This document shows, piece after piece, positions 8,464 to 15,326 of a DNA stretch of 64,000 nt. A program made the translations under genes and the position numbers. Numbering within the stretch: position 1 is the stretch's first letter; every line of letters starts with the position of its first letter. Under the pieces are notes generated by a model that saw only the letters and a list, made by a program, of their open reading frames with translations, did no database searches and was not told the DNA's origin. The DNA is from JAUILH01 sp965230535. GTDB taxonomy: Bacteria > Bacteroidota > Bacteroidia > Flavobacteriales_D > JAUILH01. Location of the stretch: positions 558,001 to 622,000 of the forward strand of contig OZ246010.1 of NCBI GenBank assembly GCA_965230535.1. Direction: 5' to 3'.

Positions 8464-8712
8464 CTTTCTAGAAGCCACTCTACTTGCTAATTTCTTAAGG
8501 AAACCTAACAGAGCATCCTGGTCTCCAATCAATTTTTGACAGTGATTGATAAATCGTCTCTTGTGATTTTCATGAAGATTATCAACGCAATCCGCAATTC
8601 CTTCTAAAGGAATGTACTGAAGCCTCCCCTTGTAATCCTTTACTAAAAACAACAGGGATGAATTAATTCTTGATTGAAATACGATTCTGTTCAGTTCTTC
8701 TCTTGCGCTCAT
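8458..8712 (-). CDS. Small hypothetical protein
   Basis: An 84-residue reading frame filling most of the 340-base gap between two forward genes. Composition is protein-like: a strand-rich first half (FLVKDYKGRLQYIPLEG) and a helical, basic second half ending LLGFLKKLASRVASRKL. There is no signal peptide and no motif I recognise. Upstream is AT-rich DNA with no clear ribosome-binding site. It could be a genuine small cytosolic protein or a chance frame; conservation would decide. Confidence 0.45.
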   Translation of the reverse strand: MSAREELNRIVFQSRINSSLLFLVKDYKGRLQYIPLEGIADCVDNLHENHKRRFINHCQKLIGDQDALLGFLKKLASRVASRKL

Positions 8713-8803
8713 AATATGATATCTTAATAGTTATCAGTAATTAAACAAATCTCATGCCGAAAAAATCACTAACTTACATGCACGCACATTTAACCTTTAT
8801 ACC

Positions 8804-10273
8804 ATGAAAAAAACTTTACTTTCTGCCCTGCTTTTCGGGGCGATCTCTTTTACCAATGCTCAAACCAGTTTGTATTCAGAAAATTTTGAAGCAACCGGTA
8901 GCTCAATTACCATGAACACCACGGATGTTAGTTCCACGACCACAGGGCATAATAGCTGGGTTCGAAACAATGTATACGCTGGCGGAAGCGGTACATCATC
9001 CTGTTTTGGATTTGCGTTTACCATTGGTACTACACCTGCTCAGCCAGCAGGTATTACAAATAGTCCTAACAGCACTTATATGCACATTTTAAGTGCGGAT
9101 GGGACCAACAATACTATTCTAAATGCGAACTACAGCCCATCCGATGGAGGGCTTCTTTGTTTTGGAGACGAGAACTACTTCTCTGGAATGTCCTCAGACA
9201 TCAGCACTGTTGGCTACGACTCTGTTGAATTGAGCCTATGGTGGATGTGTGGAGGAAGTCCGACAGCTTATGGAGAAATCTACTACAGTACCAATGGAGG
9301 TAGTACATGGACAAGCCTGGTTAGCAACCTAAACTCCACTCCTACCTGGACGCAAGATATGTTTACTGATGCTCAGTTAGCTGGACAAGCTACACTTAGA
9401 TTTGGGTTTAGATATGTGAATTTAAATGATGCAACAGGTTCTGCTGCTGAGCCTTCTTTCAGTATCGATGATATTGAAGTGACCGGTTTTGTAAATGCTC
9501 CGAGCAATTCTATTTCTACGGACAACGTATCCGGCACTACATTATGTCCGGAAGGAACTTATACAGTTGACTATACAGCTACAGGCACATATACAGCCGG
9601 AAACAATTTCAACGCTGAGTTATCTGATGCAAGCGGAAGCTTTGCCAGTGCAACGGTAATCGGTACTACAGCCAGCACAAGCAGTGGTAGTATTAATGTG
9701 ACCATTCCCGGAGGAACCGGAGCAGGTACGGCTTATAGAATCAGAGTTGTCTCAGATAATCCGGCAACGACAGGTTCTGACAATGGGGCGAATTTGACTG
9801 TTCACAATGTTGACGTGTCTACTTCCGTGAGCGGCATTACGGCTTCTGCAACGGCTACTGGTGCTACTTACCAATGGATTGATTGTTCGACTATGATGGC
9901 GATCTCAGGAGAAACGAATCAAAGCTACACAGCCAGTGCCAATGGTGATTATGCCGTTGTGGTTGATGACGGAACCTGCAGCGATACTTCTGCCTGTGTA
10001 AATATTACTGGTGTTGGCATATTTGAGGCTACCAATGACTTCAAAGTATCAGCTTATCCAAATCCTGTGAACGACCTAATAAATCTAACATGGGATGAAT
10101 ACACCGGGCTGGTTAGCATTAAAGTAACTGATGTACAAGGAAGAATCCTTCACAGAATGTCTGGTCAAAACGGAACAGCTGTGATCAATTTTGAATCTTA
10201 CGAATCTGGTATTTATTACCTGAAAATAGAAGGTGGTCAGAAGCAAGCTGCCATCAAGTTGATCAAACTTTAA
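8804..10273 (+). CDS. T9SS-secreted protein with type A sorting domain
   Basis: Signal peptide (residues 1-20, ending FTNAQ), then a jelly-roll or MAM-like lectin domain (about 22-235: GYDSVELSLWWMCGG, STNGGSTWTSL, FSIDDIEVTGF), Ig-like Ser/Thr/Gly-rich modules (about 240-405) and a C-terminal type A sorting signal (about 415-489: AYPNPVNDLINLTW, SIKVTDVQGRIL, YESGIYYLKIEGG, KLIKL). The sorting domain directs export through the type IX system and is removed at the surface. No enzyme motif is visible, so it is probably an adhesin or structural surface protein. The gene is monocistronic and faces a convergent lipoprotein gene. Confidence 0.88.
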   Translation: MKKTLLSALLFGAISFTNAQTSLYSENFEATGSSITMNTTDVSSTTTGHNSWVRNNVYAGGSGTSSCFGFAFTIGTTPAQPAGITNSPNSTYMHILSADGTNNTILNANYSPSDGGLLCFGDENYFSGMSSDISTVGYDSVELSLWWMCGGSPTAYGEIYYSTNGGSTWTSLVSNLNSTPTWTQDMFTDAQLAGQATLRFGFRYVNLNDATGSAAEPSFSIDDIEVTGFVNAPSNSISTDNVSGTTLCPEGTYTVDYTATGTYTAGNNFNAELSDASGSFASATVIGTTASTSSGSINVTIPGGTGAGTAYRIRVVSDNPATTGSDNGANLTVHNVDVSTSVSGITASATATGATYQWIDCSTMMAISGETNQSYTASANGDYAVVVDDGTCSDTSACVNITGVGIFEATNDFKVSAYPNPVNDLINLTWDEYTGLVSIKVTDVQGRILHRMSGQNGTAVINFESYESGIYYLKIEGGQKQAAIKLIKL

Positions 10274-10276
10274 AAT

Positions 10277-10702
10277 CTACTCAGAGCAATCCATTTGGTC
10301 GAAATAGGCCTGAATAATGGATTGCTCTGATGTACTATATTTCTCATCAAAGCTGCGTTGAAGCTCATCACATTTTAGGCTTACCTGTTGTATTGAATTG
10401 ATGCAGTCACACATATCCTGAGCCGCTTTCTGAAGTTCCGGTCGTTGATAACAACCATTGCCAATTAATTCATCTGCACTTAGATGCTCCAGAGCTTCTT
10501 CTTCGCACTGGCTAAACGCATTGCCTTCCTCTAAACAATCACAAAAAACAACTTGATAGTTGATAGTTTTAGGAGAATCCTCAATAGCATTAGAAGATTC
10601 TGTCTCTGATGTCGATTGATCATTTGAGGCTTCTTTATGTTCTTCTGAACATCCGAAGATGAACATAGACAAAGCCAGTATTTGAACCAATCTTAAGGAC
10701 AT
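10277..10702 (-). CDS. Lipoprotein with two CDC-type cysteine repeats
   Basis: Lipoprotein signal with Cys18 (FIFGC), a Ser/Thr/Glu linker to about residue 48, then two copies of a cysteine module: FCDCLEEG...QCEEE...NGCYQ (about 53-84) and MCDCINSI...LKCDEL...DQMDCSE (about 97-140). Each copy is Cys-Asp-Cys, a third Cys 9-13 residues on and a fourth 17-30 further. The same module occurs five times in the exported protein at 22800-23672. Possible disulfide-bonded or metal-binding fold; no named family known to me. The last 17 codons contain a perfect 15-bp inverted repeat. The stop lies 3 bases past the stop of the convergent T9SS gene. Confidence 0.8.
   Translation of the reverse strand: MSLRLVQILALSMFIFGCSEEHKEASNDQSTSETESSNAIEDSPKTINYQVVFCDCLEEGNAFSQCEEEALEHLSADELIGNGCYQRPELQKAAQDMCDCINSIQQVSLKCDELQRSFDEKYSTSEQSIIQAYFDQMDCSE
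10281..10330. repeat. Perfect 15-bp inverted repeat at the lipoprotein gene 3' end
   Basis: TCAGAGCAATCCATT (10281-10295) and its exact reverse complement (10316-10330) are separated by 20 bases. The structure lies inside the last codons of the reverse-strand lipoprotein gene and next to the stop of the forward T9SS gene. On the reverse strand it is followed by a weakly T-rich stretch (GTAGATTTT), so it may act as a terminator built into coding sequence, or protect the 3' end. Confidence 0.7.
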
Positions 10703-10703
10703 A

Positions 10704-12197
10704 TTAATACGCGTACTCTGCCTGAATTTTTCTGTTTAGTTTGCGAACGTAATTCTCAACCAACCATTGAGCGTAATTATCAGTACCATTCACACATTTC
10801 TTGTACTGGTGCATGCGGTGCTCAATTTCACCTTCAAGGTAACGAGCCAACATCATAGCATCATCAAGGTCATCAGAAGCATTTGATTTCACTAATTCAA
10901 GATGATCATCAATACTCAAATCGATTACCTTCTTAGTACTCATGCCGTTTTCAAGATGTTTCTTAAATACTTGCTTGATATCAAACTCATCCAATTTACT
11001 AACCGGGAATTTTTCCTTGATCTCCGGAGGCATTTCATACTGGTAATCCAGCTCCATAATCCCCTTCTCTATCTGTAGCTGTTTATCCAGGAATTTATCC
11101 GGATCCAGGAATACTTCATGCCAGTTAATTTCATCATCCCAATAGCCCAAACGCTTGGCGTTATTACCAAGATCGATGATATTGAATGTGTTCTTATCAT
11201 TATAAATTCTCGACCCTCTACCAATCATCTGATGATAAAGTGTCAGGGAACGTGTGGCTCTGTTTAACAGGATGGTTTCAACTGAAGGTTCATCAAATCC
11301 TGTGGTTAAAATCCCCACAGAACTCAAAATGGCATTTGGTGTATCTCTGAACCAATCCAGAGTAGACTTTCTTTCTTCCTTACTAAAAGTACTGTCCAGA
11401 TGCTTTACAGGATATCCAGCTTTTAAAAACAACTGCTCCACCGCTCTACTCGAAAGAATACCAGCATTGAATATCAAAGTCTTTTGACCTTCTGCCACTT
11501 CTTGATAAGCTGTTAACAACCTCTGCTGCACCACTCCACTGCTGTATACCTGCTCAATAGAACTTACTGTATAATCTCCGTGCACACCAATCTTCAAGCC
11601 TTTCAGGTTCACGTCATAGGTATAAGTAGTTGCTTTGGACAGATATCCTTTTCCTATCAATCCACTGATGCTGTTTCCAACCACCAGGTGATTATAGTTG
11701 TCTTTAAGCGGCAAATTCCTGTTAGAACTTAATGGCGTTGCAGTCACACCAAGAATGTTCACTTCATCAAAGTACTGGAAGATTTTTCTGAAAGAGTTGT
11801 AATGTGCTTCATCGACAATTACCAATCCGATATCTTCAATGAAATCAGGATCTTCACTTAAACGGTTGTTAAGTGTCTCAACCATAGCAGTAAAGCACAT
11901 GTAATCTTCCTGATCATCTAATTCTTTAATTTCAGCGTTAATGATTTTGTTCTTCACACCAACAGAATCGAGCACACTGGCCGTTTGTCTGCACAACTCG
12001 ATTCTATGCGTCAAAATCAGAACTTTTTTCTTCTTCTCTTCAACACAATGTCTGGCTATCTGAGAAAAGATCACCGTTTTTCCCCCACCTGTAGGGAGTT
12101 GAAACAGAACATTTACGTTCTGATCGTAACGATTTAGCTCATTAATAATGGTATCAACTGCCTCCTGCTGGTAAGGATATAATTCCTGAATTTTCAC
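10704..12197 (-). CDS. Superfamily 2 DNA helicase, RadD/SSL2-like
   Basis: ATP-dependent helicase. Reading from GTG 12197 the protein begins KIQELYPYQQEAVDTI, the Q-motif form typical of RadD/SSL2-type helicases, followed by motif I LPTGGGKT, motif Ia LTHRIEL, motif II VDEAH, motif III GVTATP and motif VI QMIGRGSRIY. Residues from about 360 on form an uncharacterised helical tail. The frame is open back to a TTG at 12275, but a good promoter (TTG at 12249-12251, TATTTTTG at 12221-12228) lies between, and AAGAGG precedes the GTG, so I favour 12197 (497 residues). RadD homologues act in double-strand-break and crosslink repair; that role is inferred. One base separates it from the lipoprotein gene downstream. 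Confidence 0.85.
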   Translation of the reverse strand: MKIQELYPYQQEAVDTIINELNRYDQNVNVLFQLPTGGGKTVIFSQIARHCVEEKKKKVLILTHRIELCRQTASVLDSVGVKNKIINAEIKELDDQEDYMCFTAMVETLNNRLSEDPDFIEDIGLVIVDEAHYNSFRKIFQYFDEVNILGVTATPLSSNRNLPLKDNYNHLVVGNSISGLIGKGYLSKATTYTYDVNLKGLKIGVHGDYTVSSIEQVYSSGVVQQRLLTAYQEVAEGQKTLIFNAGILSSRAVEQLFLKAGYPVKHLDSTFSKEERKSTLDWFRDTPNAILSSVGILTTGFDEPSVETILLNRATRSLTLYHQMIGRGSRIYNDKNTFNIIDLGNNAKRLGYWDDEINWHEVFLDPDKFLDKQLQIEKGIMELDYQYEMPPEIKEKFPVSKLDEFDIKQVFKKHLENGMSTKKVIDLSIDDHLELVKSNASDDLDDAMMLARYLEGEIEHRMHQYKKCVNGTDNYAQWLVENYVRKLNRKIQAEYAY

Positions 12198-12220
12198 GCC
12201 TCTTAAAAAATTTTGATGCG

Positions 12221-12251
12221 CAAAAATACCAATATTCTCAAGTAAGCTCAA
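12221..12251 (-). promoter_or_regulatory. Promoter of the helicase gene
   Basis: On the reverse strand TTG (12251-12249), 20 bases, then TATTTTTG (12228-12221), an exact TAnnTTTG -7 element at the spacing known for the Bacteroidota primary sigma factor. Transcription would begin near 12216, about 20 bases before the GTG at 12197. This is the best-formed promoter I found in the window. Confidence 0.55.
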
Positions 12252-12306
12252 CGTTTTATTGATGTTTATTAACAATTCTAGATAAATAGTTCATAGTTTT
12301 AAGGAG

Positions 12307-13545
12307 ATGAATCGATTGCAAAAACTTGGTCCGGGACTCTTGTATGCAGGTGCTGCAGTAGGTGTTTCGCATATCGTACAGTCAACTCAGGCGGGGGCAA
12401 AATTTGGCTGGATCATGCTGATTTTTGTTTTACTGGCCAATGTACTGAAGTATCCTTTCTTCGAATTTGGACCAAGATATGCCAATGCTACAGGAAAAAG
12501 TTTGCTGGACGGTTACCAGAAACTAGGCAAATGGTCTTTATGGCTTTTTCTGGGATTAACTGTACTTACCATGTTCATTATACAGGCTGCAGTTACTGTT
12601 GTTACGGCCGGACTTGCAGTTCCCTTGTTCGACCTGGACATTCAACCAGATGCCATTTGGCAATTGGCGGCAGTTATTCTATTGATTTGCATTCTCATAT
12701 TGCGGTTGGGTGGATTTAAGTTCCTAGACAAACTCATGAAAGTGATTATGTTGATTCTGTGCATCACCACTCTACTGGCGTTTGCACTGGCTTTTGGAAA
12801 CGACATGGTGAAACCTGGTCCATTTGCACAGTTCGATTTTTCCGAAGAAGCCATGGTTTTCCTCATTTCCTTTTTGGGATGGATGCCTGCGCCTCTTGAC
12901 ATTTCGGTCTGGCACTCTGTATGGTCTTTGAAGAAAAATGAAAATAAGACTGATGAAAATTCAGATCGATTAAAAACCGGATTGTTTGATTTTAAGGTAG
13001 GTTACTGGGGCACCATGATTTTGGCTATGTTGTTTGTGGGACTGGGGACACTCATGCTTTATGGCTCTGGAATTCAGCTTGCGGTCAAAGCAGATGATTT
13101 CGCCAATCAATTGATCCAGATTTATACAGATGCCCTTGGTGATTGGTCGTACTACCTGATTGCTATTGCCGCTTTTACAACCATGTTTTCTACCACGCTC
13201 ACCTGTTTAGATGCTTTTGGAAGAATTATTGACAAGGTGATTCAAAAGATTCAGGACAAAGACGTGCCACAATCTGGTAACAATCATGTGATTTGGCTAC
13301 TCATTACAGCAATCGGGGCAACATACATTCTGGCAGATCATATGACCAATATGGGAAGCTTGATCAAGTTTATTACCATTTTGTCTTTTCTGGCGGCCCC
13401 AATCATTGCCTTCCTGAATTACAAAGTAATTTATCAAATACTGCCTACCGAATTCCGCCCCGAAAAAACCATTAAGTATTTGTCATGGGCAGGACTTGGA
13501 TTTATGGTGATTCTGGGTGGATATTATATCTTCTTTATTCTCTGA
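12307..13545 (+). CDS. Nramp-related membrane transporter lacking the canonical metal-binding motifs
   Basis: About eleven hydrophobic helices and the Nramp opening LGPGLLYAGAAVG mark this as an Nramp (SLC11) relative. In metal-transporting Nramps helix 1 carries DPGN and helix 6 carries MPH. Here the helix-1 position reads GVSH (residues 19-22) and helix 6 reads MPAP (193-196), so the Asp, Asn and His ligands are gone and only the Met remains. It therefore probably moves something other than Mn/Fe, or uses another site. 412 residues, normal length. AAGGAG just before the ATG is one of the few clear Shine-Dalgarno sites here. The gene is divergent from the helicase. Confidence 0.83.
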   Translation: MNRLQKLGPGLLYAGAAVGVSHIVQSTQAGAKFGWIMLIFVLLANVLKYPFFEFGPRYANATGKSLLDGYQKLGKWSLWLFLGLTVLTMFIIQAAVTVVTAGLAVPLFDLDIQPDAIWQLAAVILLICILILRLGGFKFLDKLMKVIMLILCITTLLAFALAFGNDMVKPGPFAQFDFSEEAMVFLISFLGWMPAPLDISVWHSVWSLKKNENKTDENSDRLKTGLFDFKVGYWGTMILAMLFVGLGTLMLYGSGIQLAVKADDFANQLIQIYTDALGDWSYYLIAIAAFTTMFSTTLTCLDAFGRIIDKVIQKIQDKDVPQSGNNHVIWLLITAIGATYILADHMTNMGSLIKFITILSFLAAPIIAFLNYKVIYQILPTEFRPEKTIKYLSWAGLGFMVILGGYYIFFIL

Positions 13546-13553
13546 ATCTATTC

Positions 13554-14276
13554 CTAAAACTCGCCCTTAGCTTTTAGTTTTCTCAACTGCCTCAAAGAGT
13601 CTTTTGGAAGATCGATAAGACTCACCTTCATTCTCAAATGTTCATAAGGAAGAAAATTGTTCTTCTGATCAACCTTCACAGCAGCCAGAGAATCGACCAC
13701 ACTCATTCCGTGAATTACCTCTCCGAAGACAGTGTAACCACCATCTAACCAAGGAGCTCCAGGCGTTTCCAAATAAGTTTTTCTGTCTTCTTCGCTGATT
13801 TCAAAGTTTTTGTCGTTGCGCTTCATTTTTCTCTCAACTTCATCCAGCATTTTATCGGTTAACTTTTGTCCCTGCACAATGTAAAACTGAGAACCATTAG
13901 ATGCTTTTTCAGGATTTTCCATATCTCCCTCTCTGGCAGTGGCAACAGCACCTCTAACATGAATATGTTCTTTTCTAAATTCTGCCGGAATGGTGTACCC
14001 TGGTCCACCGTCTCCAACATGTGTCATCTCTTCATCATCCTTAGAGAATGGATCTCCACCCTGAATCATGAAATTCTGAATTACACGGTGAAATGTGGTA
14101 CCATCATAAAATCCTGAATCTGCCAGACGAATAAAATTGGCTCGGTGTAGCTCAGTATCCTTGTACAGATATATTAAGATATCTCCTTTGGAAGTAGATA
14201 CTTTCACAATATCCTTTTCAACTCCACAAGAGAAAGTTAAACAGGCAATTAGAAAAAGAAAGGCGATCTTCTGCAT
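13554..14276 (-). CDS. Cyclophilin-type peptidyl-prolyl isomerase lipoprotein
   Basis: Catalyses cis/trans isomerisation of X-Pro bonds in exported proteins. A lipoprotein signal ends at Cys17 (LTFSC), then the cyclophilin fold from about residue 22: FYDGTTFHRVIQNFMIQGGD holds the catalytic Arg and the Phe/Gln of the active site, followed by GYTIPAEF, NGSQFYIVQG and GGYTVFGEVIHGM. An insert of about 35 charged residues (about 137-172) lies between the last two, as in other Bacteroidota cyclophilins. It follows the PorP/SprF gene by 29 bases on the same strand and may help fold the secreted cargo of that operon. Confidence 0.92.
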   Translation of the reverse strand: MQKIAFLFLIACLTFSCGVEKDIVKVSTSKGDILIYLYKDTELHRANFIRLADSGFYDGTTFHRVIQNFMIQGGDPFSKDDEEMTHVGDGGPGYTIPAEFRKEHIHVRGAVATAREGDMENPEKASNGSQFYIVQGQKLTDKMLDEVERKMKRNDKNFEISEEDRKTYLETPGAPWLDGGYTVFGEVIHGMSVVDSLAAVKVDQKNNFLPYEHLRMKVSLIDLPKDSLRQLRKLKAKGEF

Positions 14277-14305
14277 ATTTTTTTACGCAATATCGCTAAA
14301 ATCCT

Positions 14306-15322
14306 TTAACGGAACATAGAGATTCCTCCGGACTGTCCAAGTTTGGCTACCCAGGACACAAAGAATTCCATGCCTCCAGAACCATTATTGGTTACGGAAA
14401 GATCTGATAAAGTGAGATCGTATGCTGCTCCAAACGACAAACCTGCATAATTGAATCTGGCCGTAAAGAATGCCGCATCTCCAACTCTATAATAGGTTCC
14501 AATAGACATAGACACTTCATCATTGAATACCAATCTTTGAGATCTGGGTCTGATCATATATTTAAAATCTGACCCTACATTGATAATTCTATTAGGTCCC
14601 TGAAGTACCACCAAGGCATTTGGTACAATGTTCATTTTAGAATTTGGAATAGGAATATCAGCCCCACCATGAAGCGTATATTTCATCAATAATTTGTCCT
14701 CCTTTCCAAGGAAGGTCACATTAGGTCTATTGACATGTCCTACTGACAAACCGCCCATTAGATCAATGTCATCAATTCTTGAGAAATAATATAAACCACC
14801 AGCGATATCAAATACCTGAAACTTATCAGTAAACCCATTTTCTCCCGATAATACACTCTGATCAAAAGTTTCTCCGTTCCACTGATTATCCCAGTACAAT
14901 TCAACAAAATTGATGCTTCTTTGTAGTAGACCAATCCCAAGTCCCATAGACAAGTAAGCATTTTTATCTACCTCAATGATGTAGCTTCCGTTCAGGGCAA
15001 AAGTGTTGGTAGTTACCTGTCCGTCTCCGGCTTTGTCATTATAAAACGTAATACCAGCACCAAACAGGTTATTTCCTCGTTGCGGTCTGATAGGTGCATC
15101 AAATGAAGCTGTAATGGTTCTATACTGATTAGGTGTCAGACTTTTCCATTGTGTTCTGAAATTGGAAAAGAACCTCATATCAGCATTGAACGCTCCTGCT
15201 GTAGCAGGGTTTAGGTAAGTGGGCGCAGTATAAAACTGTGAGTAGTGCACATCTTGCTGCGCCCAAATTGACGTGGTCATAAGCAGAGATACCAGCGTAA
15301 ATAATATTTTGTTCGATTTCAT
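14306..15322 (-). CDS. PorP/SprF family type IX secretion membrane protein
   Basis: Outer-membrane protein that partners with a type B sorting-domain protein encoded next to it, by analogy with SprF and its cargo SprB of Flavobacterium. Signal peptide ends SIWAQ; then the family opening QDVHYSQFYTAPTYLNPATAGAF, TITASFDAPI, the strand-rich body and the end FFVSWVAKLGQ. 338 residues is the usual length. It starts 4 bases after the stop of the PKD-repeat cargo gene, so the two are co-expressed. Confidence 0.94.
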   Translation of the reverse strand: MKSNKILFTLVSLLMTTSIWAQQDVHYSQFYTAPTYLNPATAGAFNADMRFFSNFRTQWKSLTPNQYRTITASFDAPIRPQRGNNLFGAGITFYNDKAGDGQVTTNTFALNGSYIIEVDKNAYLSMGLGIGLLQRSINFVELYWDNQWNGETFDQSVLSGENGFTDKFQVFDIAGGLYYFSRIDDIDLMGGLSVGHVNRPNVTFLGKEDKLLMKYTLHGGADIPIPNSKMNIVPNALVVLQGPNRIINVGSDFKYMIRPRSQRLVFNDEVSMSIGTYYRVGDAAFFTARFNYAGLSFGAAYDLTLSDLSVTNNGSGGMEFFVSWVAKLGQSGGISMFR

Positions 15323-15326
15323 GTCC

